Assembly: GCA_029532415.1 (NCBI GenBank)
Contig: JAQOTA010000053.1
Span: 6,138,001-6,202,000 of the forward strand
Source of the DNA: Marasmius tenuissimus
Lineage: Eukaryota > Basidiomycota > Agaricomycetes > Agaricales > Marasmiaceae
Direction of reading: 5' to 3'
DNA: 64,000 nt
Shown: piece after piece, positions 1-12,400 of the stretch
Layout of the letters: every line of letters begins with the position of its first letter
How positions within the stretch are numbered: the first letter of the stretch is position 1
Program-made: the position numbers and the translations under genes
Notes under the pieces: generated by a model
The model's database searches: none
What the model saw: the letters and a program-made list of their open reading frames with translations, nothing else
Told to the model about the DNA's origin: nothing

Positions 1-1481
1 GTGTGAAGCCTACCTGATCGAGTGATAATTGTATGGCTAGGGTCTGATCAAGACGCTCATTCAAGATCCCCATGACACTCTACTTGCAATGAGTTGGGCA
101 AGTACCGAGATAGCAAGCGCCCGTTTGGCCGCCGAGATTGGTTTGGCCAATGTGTTGGGTGAGTCGGAAGAAGGGTTGAGCGTCAAAGATATCGAGGATA
201 GGACCGGCGTTGACGGACTTAAGATTGGTGTGTTTCAAGTTAACCATTTCTACGAGACTTTTGACTGTCGATTCAGAACGTGTCTTGAGACTCCTCATCA
301 CCCAAGGGTGGTTCCGAGAGACGAAACCGGGTTACTTTGCCAACAACAGAACCAGCAATCTTATCAAGCGGGACCAATCTGGCTACCCTATGACTTACAT
401 GTAAGTACAACCCTACGTTCGTAGAAGTATTCGGCTCTCTGACCGTCACAAGGAACGGACTATTTCACAAGACCTTTGCTCACCTACCCGAAATGCTTGC
501 ACATCCCGATCCCGAGTGGCGAAAGAGCGATAGTCCGTTAAAGACCGCATTGTTGGCTCACAACGTATCCCGAGGAAGCTACTGGCTTCGCATTGGCGTG
601 GGTATTGTCCCCTGTCGCTGAGTTTCGACGCGAGCTAACTCTTTACATACCAGGATGGGTGCTTTGGGTTCAACGTCGGACCCTGGTGTTGTAGCCGACT
701 TTCCCTGGGCAGAGATTGCGAAAGGAAAGGAGGCCCGTCGATGTGGGCGGTGGACAAGGAACCTTGAGTTGCTCGTTAGCTGCCAAGTATCCCGAAATCA
801 AGCAGTTCATCGTTCAAGACCTGCCTGAAACCCAACCCGCCGCCGAACGTAACATATCTTCAAAAGGTCTTTCCGACAGGGTGAAATTTGAGGCACAGGA
901 CTTTTTCAAGCCTCAGCAGCGCCGCGGAAAATACGTGTTTGTGATTCAGCGAGGTATGTAAATTGATTTGACCGACAGCTGTGATTATTCTGATCGGTGA
1001 GTGTGTAGTCTTGCACGACTGGAGTACGGAACAAGGAGCCGTTATATTGGGGCACCTAAAGGATGCTTTGGAAGAGGTGTGTATTGCAACGCGCTACTAG
1101 GAATCCTGGGGTAGCGCTCACCACGCTTTTCCAGAGCTCTATCCTTATTATCGACACTATCATTCAAGATGGAGTCCTCGCGAAAACTGGACCACCGCTA
1201 TCGGAGTCTCTTTCTTCCCAGGCCGACAGCACTCTATACACCCCTGTGTCGCCACCCCCACTAATACCATCTGATTTCGGGGAGGCGAGTAGGGTGCAAC
1301 ATCAACTTAATGTCGGCCTAACTGGACTTTGTAACTGTGAGTATTCGGTATCTGTGGCGTGAGTTCCTGCGGGTACTGACATGAGAGAGCGTACATAGCC
1401 TTTGAGAAGACTTACCCACAAATGAAAGAGATGGTGGAGTTGAGTGGGATGAAAATCAAGAAAGTGAATCCGACCAGGTGA
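1..1481 (+). pseudogene. O-methyltransferase pseudogene, copy 1 (5' end outside window)
   Basis: Decayed copy of the intact O-methyltransferase gene at 30754-32480, in opposite orientation. Bases 1-40 read as the end of an intron (..GGCTAG), and the exon starting at 41 matches exon 2 of the intact gene, so exon 1 lies outside the window. Exon/intron borders are conserved: 41-227, a 49-nt intron, 277-400, then 453 onward. The SAM-binding motif VDVGGGQG (about 733-756), a (V)LHDWS-type motif near 1010 and the C-terminus ending at the TGA at 1479-1481 are still readable. Compared with the intact copy there is a 44-bp deletion near 551 and a 2-bp deletion near 738, just before the SAM motif. Both shift the frame, so no full-length product is possible. 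The N-terminal start MSWAS at 89 is an internal methionine, not the true start. Confidence 0.85.
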
Positions 1482-2788
1482 CTACAAGACTCGACGCTGA
1501 GTGCGTCCTGCGCTAATGGTGCTTCACGCTTGTAGGGGATGGGCATCGATCACAGAGGTCGTGGCCATTTGACACAATCTAATCCATTTCGTCGAATAAC
1601 GCCGAGTCAGCAGCGACCACAACAGGCGACTGTCGTATTGAATTCTCGAGTGGTGTTTGAGGTTTGGTGATTGTTACACTGATTTCTTCTGTCGCTGCTG
1701 CTTTACTCTGTGATTTTCAGTAACTACTTAGTCAACAACCGAATGAAACTGTACCAGCGGTGTAACTTTAGAAGTCGCATGACGCGCGAGCGAGAACAGG
1801 CTCGAACTTGATCTCCAGCTTTCGACTCCACATGCATCACTCGAGAAATGCCGGACGTGATCCTTATTCACAAAAAATCAAGCGAAGAATAACGACACGG
1901 ATAGTCTCCATCACACACCCTCACGCTCAATAAATCTAGTCTATAGTCCGTTGATGGCCTCGAGATAAAACGAGGTCTTTCTATCTTGTTGTAAAGGCAA
2001 AATACATTGTTTTTCTGCCGCTCAAATACTGAGAAGCTCGTGAGCGGACGTACCTCTGGGTATATCTGTTAAATTTCGATATTCCTTCCTCTCGACTGGA
2101 TACCCGGCGCTTTGAGTGGAGTCCCTGAACTGACGTGAACTCGCGGCAATGATAGTTCTCGGACTGTAATCACCGGTCAAAGGGCAACCGGAAGCTTGGC
2201 GAATATCATTCACTCAAGTACGGCCCCAGAGCCAGGAAAGGCGGGATATTGCATTATTATTCCTCTTCCTGCTGAGACCGCCCAAGCCTATGAGCCTTGG
2301 CTTCCTCGAGTCCTTTCGAAAGTTCGATTGCTGATGATTGCCTCGACCCTCGCAAGGAACCAATCTCGTGATGGGGGCTCCTTTGATGACCGACTAGGCT
2401 TGCTATGATCATTGACTTACCTCCGTCATTTCCCCAACTGGAAGAGTCTCCTATATACGGTATTTAAGCTTTTTTATGATGCTGATTACCAACACCCAGA
2501 TGATTTGTGATGCAAGGCGCGGAAATGAGCTGATCTGGAGGCACCCTGGGACGACCTTCCTTAACCATTCCTGTCGCTTCCAGTTCTTCGCGCCTCACAT
2601 CGGATCCTCAAATACAACGAGAATATGATAATTTACATATAGTTACATACAATGCTTGCTCAAGGTCTTGTTTAAGGAGGTCTTCCACAAGTTCCGCACC
2701 TCTGATCCGGATTGTGGTCAACTCCACTTGGGGAACCGGAACCCACAACAACTGATAACCGCTTTGAGTCATCAAAACTTATAACTTG
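1482..2788. other. Intergenic; 1560-1770 is the duplicated 3' flank of the O-methyltransferase
   Basis: No convincing gene. Bases about 1560-1770, read on the minus strand, match about 30480-30620 downstream of the intact O-methyltransferase (shared words such as CTGGTACAG.TTCATTC and CAATCACCAAAC). The inverted duplication therefore includes 3' flanking DNA, not just the gene. I see nothing recognisable in about 1770-2788. Confidence 0.6.
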
Positions 2789-5700
2789 TTAAAGAACGAC
2801 ACACCTGCATCTTTCCTGGTCTTCAACAATTGTTGGGAAATGTATGATCCTGTGTCGACGACCCGCTCCCGATATCTCCTCCGTCTGGCCCGTAGGATGC
2901 TCGCTTACGCGTTGCAGAGGCTGCAGATCGGGAGCGTGGTGCTGAATAGGTTTGAAGTAGCCTGGCACTAGCCCACGAGAGTTTCTAACGCGCTCCAGGG
3001 CATTTCTCCATGCACCTTGGTCAGCCTCCCGCAGACTCTCCCAAGTTAGACGCTCTTCCGCCAACCGATCGTTAACAAAAACTATAAATTTCAATTCCGC
3101 TGAAGAAAATAGTACGGATGCAGGGCCTTTCGGGTTGTTGGTACGGATGGGGTACTCGGGATCGATTTGAGGGTGATTGTTGATATGAGTCGATAAAATT
3201 TCGACGAGCCGTCCTCGGTCCCATGCGTGGGCGTTACTCCAATGGTTTTTCAAGAAACCCATTAAAGAGCTCACGTTAGTGCAAGAGGTTCCGAGAGACT
3301 CGACTCGATTCTTCAACTCCTTTTCTAAATTGGAGACTGATCGAGCAAACTTCAACCAGCCTATGGTTTCGTCCCATGCCTTCTGGTTATGACGGTCGAG
3401 ATATTTGTACAAGTCGCGATCCTTGGTCAATTTATCGTTCACAAAGACGATCAGGCTCCATCCTGCCGAGGAAACCACAAGTGGGGGCTGTTTTAATTGT
3501 CCAGGATGGCCCGAGGGTGCTTCAGCGTTAGAAGACCGGTGGTAATTGTTGATATGGTTCGATAGGATGGCAACAAGCTGTCCTCTCCAAGCCTTGGTTG
3601 TGCTGTCCCAATTTCTGCTGAAAGACTCCAAGTATTTGAAGTTGTCCTCGGAGTCTATGACGGGTGGGGCATTCAGATCTTTCTCAAGCCTAGAAAGTGG
3701 GAGAGGGAAGTGGCCGGGAATCGGCTTAAAGTGGTTTTCAGGCAACTGGTGCACACGACGTAAAATGTCCATTGCTTCCATCCATCTCAGGGCAACCTCG
3801 CCTGGGGTATATCTATAGATCTCCTTTTCGAGAATGGTGTTATGGATGTTGAATAAGATGTCACAGCCAGCAACTGATCCGATGAATGGGGAAGTGGTTT
3901 CTGTCGTGGGTGCATGTAGGGTGTATTGCGGTGAGGATGAGATGATAAATGGAGCCAGATCCTCCATCATTATCACCCAGTTGCGTTCATGAGGGCTTGA
4001 GGGGTCCTCTTTCTCCATAAAAGTAATCCAGAGCAGATATAATGGGAAAGAAGACATGTTTCTGACAGTCCAGCCAGGGCCTGTAAACTCCTTCCCACTC
4101 TGTGGCTGAATCCCAATGTTCGATAAATAATCCGACAGCTTGTGACGATCCTGTGGTGTCAGCTTCGAGTTGTGTATCACTGCATTGCTACAATGGAGGA
4201 ACCTATTGAGGCACGTTATCTCTCTTCGGGAGTTATGGGACATTCGGTGTATGTTCCGAGCAGATCCATCTTTTGTTAGGATAGGAAGCACATTCTCGAT
4301 GTCCTCTGGACTCCACCTCCTGTTCAGCGGGGCAAAAGGTTGATCAAAAATGGCGGGCATGACAAGGTGTGGAGGCACAGTCTTCAAGATATTTTGCAGA
4401 TGGGGAATCATAGTTGGGCTGTCGCGAAGCTCTGAAACCAGCCACCGGACTGCATTGAGCTCGTAGAAAGGAGGGGCTAGCTCAATATTTGAACGGTGTA
4501 GGACTTCAATGTCGGGGGAGGTCCAGTCTGAGACATCAGCCATCGTGCTGTTAAATGACCAGGTTGAGCCCTTGACATGATCTTCTGAATGGGGATCATC
4601 ATGTGGAGGAATATATTCCTTGCCCAAGAGGAAATACAATGCACGAATGGCACCCGGTATACCAAGAATGATCCTCAAGATCTGGAAGGCAACCCATGCC
4701 TGCGGGGACTTGTAAGGGCATGTATATTCCATGGGTGGTAAGGACGTAATGAAGTCGACGGGAGAGAAGGTGGCGTCCTCGCCGGTGCGCATTTGTCTGA
4801 GCTGTGGTGTGACCTGGAGCGCTTGTCGGACAATATCGAGGGAGGGAGTTATTGTGGTTGCTAGATAGACCAGACCTGCTGATCCGACTATCCCTGTTGC
4901 AATGCCAAATATAGCACTATTGCGGTGCCACAACAAGTCCAACACTCCAGCAATAAAGAGGAAGACGGCGAGCTCAAGCAGCATGGGGAGCAAGGCAAGG
5001 ATTGCTGGAACGCGCCATTTCTCGAGACTCTGCATCCGGAGCCATCGAAGCGCAAGTGCTTCAGCTGGTGTACGAGTGTGGGTATGGCGACTGTGCTCTC
5101 GCAGCCACTGTTTACACAACAGAGCGAATAAGGCATCAACGAGGGTGATGATAAGGCTGAGAAACCACATAGTGTTGATACGTATTGCTGAGCGCGATGG
5201 TCCTAATGACAGCTTAGGGTCATTTGGGGTAACAACGCTAGTCCCGTTCAACTTTCCAAAGATCATTGTGAGGAGTACCACACTGGTGTCTCTGTCTTCC
5301 GTTTCTTCTTCAAGCCATCGATAAGATTCGACAGTGAACGCGGTCACTACTGCTGAGAAGATACCAGCCTAAGTAGAATGTCAAAATTTGGTGGCGCGGA
5401 GATATCGCTAAACTAATCCACTCACGAAGACCAGGATGGCGTCGAGGTCGTCTTTCCACCCTTTATCATGTCCGTTGTCAAGAGAATCCACCTCTTTCAT
5501 CACCACTTCCCATGACTTATCGATAGTAGGCTTTGCCGTATCCTATTATATAGGTTTGCATTTGGAAGACTTGATTGGCACGATACGTACCAAGTCCTTA
5601 GCTTTCTTTCCATTTCCACTCCCGCTATCTTCCCGCTGTCTTTCATTCTGGCGAGTCTTCTCTGATTCTGGGCACTGGTAATTGGATGAGTGAAGTAGGA

Positions 5701-6214
5701 TACGTGGAAAAAATTGAACTGACCAACGTGGATGTTCTTTCACTGGTAAGGTACGCTAGTATGTCTTGATCCACCAACTCGGCCCCATTTACATCTGGCG
5801 TTCCAATCTCAGACAGTGTCCTCCCAAGCTGAACCAGAGTCACAAATTAGAGGGCAACTTTGATGCTAAATAGTCTTAATTCTCACCGGAATCGCTTCAA
5901 ATTCCTCTGTCACCTCACCAGGGCTCCCGGTCAACCGAGGGATCTACGCAATACACAGGTTTAAGACTGATCAGCAGAGCAGAGACAATACTTTGTTTGG
6001 TATCTAACCTTTAGAGTGGAAGGTCCTGCTGATAGCCCATATTTGTTGGCTATTAGAAAAGGGTGAGGCTAGAAAATGGTATAGAGGACGCATCGCGGAG
6101 CTGTAAGACTCAGCCTCAGGAAATACGACAATGAAAATTCACATCAATCCGAGAGTAAGCCGACATTTCAGGGCTACTAACAGCCTTTCTGTGTGTTGGT
6201 CTGTCGGAAGCCAT
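2789..6214 (-). CDS. DUF6535-family multi-pass membrane protein, 7 exons
   Basis: Predicted 1024-aa protein of unknown function, of the DUF6535 family expanded in Agaricomycetes. My model uses exons 6214-6143, 6068-6009, 5943-5887, 5828-5724, 5674-5591, 5542-5426 and 5368-2789. All introns are GT-AG, 48-74 nt and phase 0, and the model closes in frame. The ATG at 6214 is chosen because it opens a 24-codon exon, exactly as in the paralogue at 21769. Exons 1-5 encode a low-complexity Ser/Thr/Pro/Glu-rich tail. The DUF6535 core follows from about residue 140, with hydrophobic segments near 158-176, 229-250, 284-311 and 317-338 and the signature LVDALFALLCKQWLREHSR. The remaining roughly 650 residues look soluble and contain two copies of a module (near residues 750 and 873) with consensus LV.ILS.HIN ... 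FVND.L. No catalytic motif is visible. Splice sites are inferred from sequence only. Confidence 0.8.
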
Positions 6215-7411
6215 TATCAAAAGACCTGAGAGACTGGATGATATGCCAAAGCTACTGCCAAGGCAGTAGGAGTGAGGAGAGGATAGGTAAGAAGAACAGG
6301 TCTACCGTCGCAACAAGGAATACAGATTTTGCGATTCCGGCATGCACATGACCTTTGCTGGTTGCTGTGCACGGGTTCAGTATGAGAACCGGCCGAGAAC
6401 CTCATGGAATGGGGTAGATTGCGAGGGCTGAGAAAATGCTCGAAAATAGTAGGAACTGCTGTACGATTTACTCACACAAGGGCTTGGATCGATACTGAAA
6501 TATCTTGCTCAGTTCCAAAAAAAGAACGCGGCTATCTGCCGAAGGCTCTCGGTCGTTGATTGATCATAATGATTGAGTTCGAGGCATTCCTAAACGCACT
6601 GTGTCCTGATATCGCGAGTTGGAGTGGAAGGCATCCTCGGGGCAATCCAGGGGTACGGGGACGAGAGGGAAGAGCAGGTCAGAACCAGTGACAGGACGCG
6701 ATGTCTCCCATGACTTGTGGTCTAACCGGCGAATCACACATTCTCAGGTGACAGACCCACATCTGGTTTCTCATTGGACACGCCGCGTGTGAGAACAAGT
6801 CTTGCCTGTTTCTGACCCAGGACCTATATTTGACTTGAAAGGTGAAGTCAGCGCCGACCCATATGATATGAGCGGCGATTCGAGTCACCAAATTTGACAC
6901 ACAATACGCGTAATCTGTTCCCGTTCTCTTCTCTGAAATCCTTGGGGAGACCGTCTGTGGCTGAGATAAGGTTCACAAACAGTGGCGTGAATGACGGTGC
7001 TGAACACTTCGAAGCTTGGGCAGAACTTTCGCTCGTGGATTACGATTGAAAGTCTCACGAATCGTGAGACGTATGGAAACCTTAGAGCCGAATCAGTCAC
7101 GGGAAATAGTTACTGTGTTAACTAGTGACTATGTTCGCTCATTCTCCTGTCGGCCGTGCTTCACCGAGCCCTTGTTATTGTGTTGTCGTATCTGGGGCAG
7201 AGGATCACGATGGCCATAAGGGTACCTCTCGAGGGTCTCTTTGACTTGAGTTTCGTCGGTGTACGAGGGAGACGCCTTTCTGCCAGTAGGGACTGCATAT
7301 CTCCTCTTACCATTGGGTTTTGGATACAAGGGTACATACCGTTGCCGTGACAATTTGGATGTAATCGAGATCTACAGCTATACATCCGGGACTCTGTACA
7401 ATATGATACCC
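6215..7411. other. Intergenic, nothing recognised
   Basis: Presumed upstream region of the DUF6535 gene that starts at 6214. No convincing reading frame, RNA gene or transposon end was found. Short open frames here have no family resemblance I can name. Confidence 0.5.
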
Positions 7412-8462
7412 CTACATGTTTCCGTCAGCACCTGGACCTCCCATTGCCTCTTCATCTCGCACAAGATTCCTACGCCCGGGATTCCTGGCCACTACCAGCT
7501 GCAAGGGGATGCTTTCCTCCTGATTAGGGTCTGGATCTCCGACTAATGACAAACCTGTATCGTCTTGTGATTCCGGAGATGGTTGTGGTTCAGAACAGGC
7601 AGTTGCGTCCTCCTCGCGGGTCGCTTTTTCTGTATCGATTTTGATTCTCGGGCCACTAGACTCTCCGTCGTGCGTCCCGGCTCTGGCCTCCCGTCGTGAT
7701 AAGTTGGCTTCGTAATCAGAATCACTTGTTTCGTGTGCGATGGGCCTAAAATAATCTGGCGGTAGCTCTGAATGAGCACCTCTCGCCTGCTCAATGACCT
7801 TTTGCCATGCTATTCGAGTCTCCCCTATAAGGAAGTCATACATGTCCCTGTTTACTACCAGCTGATCGTTGACGAAGGCGATGAACTCTAATCCCGCTGG
7901 AGATGCCACGAGCGGGGAGACTTTCGACTCGGTACGGCGGGTGGGCCACTCAGCATTGGACCGAGGGAAGTCATTGATATGGTCCGATAGGACCACAAGC
8001 AGTTCCCACCTGTAGTACCGCACTGCATTGTCCCAATATTTGCGGAAAGACCCTAGGTACTCGAAATGGTCGATGCTGGGCTCTGTGCAAGATAGATTGT
8101 TCAAAGACTTTTGAAGCCGCGAAAGTGAAACCGGAAAGTAGCCGGGGATAGGGGTGAAGTAGTCTCGAGGCAGACGGTGTATCCGTCGTACGATGTCCAT
8201 CGCTTCCATCCAGTTTCTGTTATCCTCATGCTGGGTATATCTATAAATGAATCTCTCAAGCATGATATTGTGCATCTTGGATAGAAGTCCACGACCAGCG
8301 TTCGATCTGATGAACCGAGAAGTGGTCGCTATTCTGGGTGCATGGAGAGTATAATCCGGGGATGACGCAACAATGTACGTAGCTAAATCCTTCATCACCG
8401 TCGCTCAATATTGATCTCCAGTGAAGGGACTCTCGAATATGCCCGCAAAATTCCTCCATACC
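7412..8462 (-). pseudogene. C-terminal fragment of a DUF6535 paralogue
   Basis: An open stretch of about 328 codons is clearly related to the C-terminal half of the DUF6535 proteins at 2789-6214 and 21769-25317. It keeps the shared motifs LPRDYFTPIPGYFP, WDNA......LLVVLSDHIN and FVNDQL. It has one copy of the VND-containing module, where the full proteins have two. The membrane-spanning N-terminus is missing: homology stops near 8462 and upstream DNA shows no DUF6535 exons. Just upstream of the longest open stretch an in-frame TGA stands where the relative has Trp (..QY-stop-ATVMKDL near 8403), consistent with a TGG to TGA change. The tail after the module is unrelated to the other two proteins and is rich in Glu, Ser and Asp. 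Most likely a truncated, decayed duplicate. Confidence 0.75.
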
Positions 8463-9002
8463 TCATTGAAGTTGAGGTTAGAGGGTAATCTACAGTAGAC
8501 TTACTTATGAATTGGCCCAAGTTCCTTACCCGTGACTTGACTTGGCTTGACTTATAACTTATAACTTACGCGGTCTCTAGGTCAGACTCAAGTCTTAAGC
8601 AATGAAATGTCATGAGCTTGCAGCTTTGATCATGCTAAAATGAAGTAAAATATTGTAGACATGTTTTTATTTCTTCTCATTCCGTGCCTCTATTTATACC
8701 AAACACTTTACCCCAATTTGGACAGGGCGCCGAGCAGGCTGATGCTCAGTACAATGGTACAGAATTTGAACAATGTGCATTGCATTTGAGGGGACCAGTT
8801 CCCCTGCTTGGGTACTGGATGTGTGTGCCTGTATTTCCTCGTGATATAAGGAAGAGGACCCCTAGCCAGTCCCTAGCCATTTCCCAGCGGAGTATAGCTG
8901 TCGTTTCAAGTGACGTATGTCCTGACTCTCTTTAAATTGGGAATCTATGAAGCCATACAATACTGAATGAGATTGGCCTTGGGGGGTGGATGTGGTTTAG
9001 CT
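8463..9002. other. Intergenic, nothing recognised
   Basis: AT-rich stretch with simple words such as CTTGACTT and ATAACTTATAACTTA near 8530-8570. No gene, repeat end or homology to other parts of the window was seen. Confidence 0.5.
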
Positions 9003-9112
9003 AACCTTTGCCATAAGTAAGCTACCATGGTGCAGTTGGTGAGATAATTGGTCACACCTGATTGTCTCAACTGTCTGTGACGCTATGAGTTCAATTCCCT
9101 GTCTTGCCGATT
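9003..9112 (+). other. tRNA-like sequence (degenerate tRNA or SINE head)
   Basis: Contains TGGTGCAGTTGG, close to the RNA polymerase III A-box consensus, and GAGTTCAATTCC about 60 nt later, close to the B box. A loose acceptor-stem pairing (GTAAG/CTTGC) can be drawn. A normal D arm and anticodon arm cannot, so this is not a functional tRNA gene. A tRNA-derived SINE or tRNA pseudogene is possible. It lies immediately left of the LTR of element A. Confidence 0.35.
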
Positions 9113-9134
9113 TACGGAAAACTTTTCTTGGTTC

Positions 9135-9392
9135 TGTTGAGGCAGAGGTCCTGCCCACGCAGTGGCAGCATGGGACAGACTAGCTCACCTGGAGATAGGC
9201 TTAGAGGCAGCAACAAGAGTAGTAAAAGTACTAGTATTGCATGTAGATACAGAGCTACTTATATACTATACAGAGGTGGCTGTATCTTCTATAACAGGAG
9301 TGACTAGGAATAGCATAGATCATAGTGAAACGATTGAAGCATATATGCGGCCCGATACAACGGTCCATATATCCGGTAGTCCGGATTCAACA
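9135..9392 (-). repeat. LTR of element A (3' LTR)
   Basis: 258 bp, TGTTGA...TCAACA. It differs from the partner at 15280-15537 by three transitions, about 98.8% identity by hand count, so the insertion is young. The complement of the polypurine tract follows directly at 9393-9404. Confidence 0.92.
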
Positions 9393-9433
9393 CTCCCCCT
9401 CGCTAAGTGCGGCACAAGTAGAGCACGAAGCGT

Positions 9434-12400
9434 CTATTCGGACGAATAAAATTCAAGTCCAAGATGTTCTCTAAAAGCGGAGAACTTGACATGACCCAAA
9501 TTCTTGGTAAACATGTCCACAGGATTGTAGGCACCGTCAATAAAGAAAAGATCGACCTTGCGGTCTGAAACACATTTGCGAATGTAATGATAGCAAATAT
9601 CAATGTGTTTGGTGCGACGTTCTTGAACTGGGTTAGAGGCGATAAAAATCGAGCCTTGATTATCTCCACATATGGGAACAGGAGTCATATCAATCCCAAG
9701 TTCAGAGAGTAACTGTCGAATCCACACAGCTTGACGACTACAGTCGGATAGCGCCATGTATTCAGCTTCAGTGGATGAAAGCGCAACAGTCTTCTGGGCG
9801 CGTGATTGCCAACAGAAGATGCCACCTGCCAATTTGAAGAAATAGCCCGTGATTGACCGACGCTTAATAGGATCAGCAGCCCAATCAGAATCAGTGAATG
9901 CTAATAAACCTCCGTCAGAGGCTCCATCATAGACCAGTGCATAGTCTGGAGTTCCTGCAAGATAGCAGCAAATATAAAGCGCCTTCTTCAGGTGATCCTC
10001 TGATGGATTAGCAGAGAATTGTAAAAGCTTTGTAACAGCGTAGGCAATATCTGGACGAGTGCCAAGCATGATATACAGAAGCGATCCAATCACTGATTGA
10101 TATCGAGTGCGACGTTTGGGATCAACAGGACCTTCGTTGGGTTGTGGAATATAGCCGGCAGGAAGAGGAGTATCTGCTGCTTTTGCATTCTGCATGCCAA
10201 ATTGCTTCAAGACCTTCTTCAAGTAGTCGGTCTGGTCAAGAAGGTGATGAGCCGGCATGACGCCTAGCGCAGAGGACTACAACATAGCTATACTACTACT
10301 TACCAGAGAGGAGTTTAGAGAGATAGAGGCGAGACGTAGAAGCTCAAGCACACTGTAGATTCAAGTAGAGAACTACGAGCTTATATACATGTAGAAACTA
10401 TAGTGAATACCATATAAGGACGACAATAGGAATTGTACATATGATCATAAGTCAGAATGATAAATAGAACAATAGTCCCGCATAATATGATGGCGGGAAG
10501 TATGAACCGGGACTTCGGATATACCGGGATCTAAATATAGTCCACGGATTCAACAGAAGGATTTTACGGCCTCTGCGACGAATACGCATGCGCAAGAACT
10601 CTTTAACTTCTCCAGGATCACAGCATTCCCAACGAGCCATAAACTCGGCTTTCTTCTTTTCGACAAAGGCTTTGTTGGGTCCAAGGAATAATGCATCGTC
10701 GACATAGATCAAAGCGATACATTCATCACCAGTCTCACGATCTTTACAAATAAAGAGACCTGCATCGGAAGTTAAGCGTTTGAAGCCCATTACTTCCATG
10801 GACGAGCTGAGAGCACGCCACCACTCAAGAGCGGCTTGCTTCAGTCCATATAATGCACGGCGAAGGCGATAGACTTTGCCTTCCTGACCCTTAACCTTGA
10901 AACCTTCAGGTTGATCCATATAGATCTCTTCTTTAAGTTCACCATAAAGAAAGGCGTTCTTCACATCCAATGCCTGAATGTGCCAGTTTTTGAGAGCTGC
11001 AAGTGCGCGCATCATCCGTACAGTTTCAAACCGTACAACTGGTGAGAAGATCTCATCAAAGTCAACACCTTCGACCTGAGAGAAACCCTTGGCAACATGT
11101 CGAGCTTTCTTTCGATCGTCTGACTTAACGTCAAACACCCATCTGTTTTTGACAGCCTTGCGACCTTTAGGTAGGTCAACCAATTCGAAGACCTTGCGCT
11201 TGCAAAGAGCCTCTAGTTCATCGCGGCAAGCGGCCTTCCATTCTCTCTGCTGCTCAGCAGGCAGCTTCAGTATGTCACGGAGAGTCCACTCTCGGACGTT
11301 GGACATATCAGTGAGGTCATCGTGAACGGGAACTGCCCGATTTAACAGATAAATCACGAAACCTACTCCCCCTTCCTGGGATAATTGTTGCACTAAGCTA
11401 TCGGGCTGACTCCCCCTGGAGTTACACATGGTAGACAGACTGGCACGATTAGTCCCAGGAACTTTTCTAGGTCTGCCTCCCCTACGAGTAGTAGGTGGAT
11501 CCATGGGTTCTCTATCACCCGTGGCATCTCTCCATGTAGAATTTTTCTCCATATCACGCACAATGCACGAGGGATTATTTGGGTCTCGTTGTTCACCAAA
11601 TACATTATCAGGTTGCTTAGTACCCGTTCGTTTCCTGCCTGAACGCCTTGGTGGCGGAGTCTGCTCTTGTCCACCCACTGGTGTAGGTGGCCTAGGAGGC
11701 TGGAACGGAGGATCAGGATCAGGATGTTGACGTTCACCCTGAGGTACAGGACCATCTCCATCATCGTCATGAGGAGATTCCGATCGCTTTGGAAGGTTCT
11801 TGGGAGGATAAAGATCGTCATCAGACGAATCATCATCACTATCCGAAGAGAAGTTGGGATTTTCACCCAATACCGGCGGTATTTCAGGGATTTCACCCAC
11901 CGAGGTAAAGCCACGCGGTTTCTTATCAGAACACTTTGGGAACAAATTTTCATCGAACAGAGCAGTAGCGCTTTTGAAGATACTATTGTTGGACATCTTC
12001 ATGAAGACATATCCTTTCATGCCTTCCTGAAAACCGATGAAGGTCATCAGTTCCGAACGCGGAGATAACTTGTTAACTCGACGCTTTTCCAGAATAAACG
12101 CATACGCTGCACATCCAAAGACTCGAAGATCCGAAACATCCGGTGCACTGCCATGCAACTTCTCATGCGGGGTCAACCAACGTAAACGCTGGGACGGCGT
12201 CCGATTGTGAAGTGCAACAGCGTGCAACACGCAGAATTCCCACCAAGAAGGTGGAAGACAAGCATCAAAGCAAAGAGCTTGAGCTTTCTCGACAATGGTC
12301 CAATTGAACCGTTCTGCACGACCATTCTGTTCCAGCGTATATGGAATGCTGGTCAGAATTTTGATACCGTGCTCCTTTAGTACATCATCGAAGGCATCCG

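Noticed and set aside
9003..9112. Functional tRNA gene
   Set aside because: A- and B-box-like words are present, but D and anticodon arms do not form.
9162..9449. Open frame near the left end of element A, repeated at 15307-15609
   Set aside because: It lies inside the LTR sequence, is duplicated only because the LTR is, and has no gene-like features.
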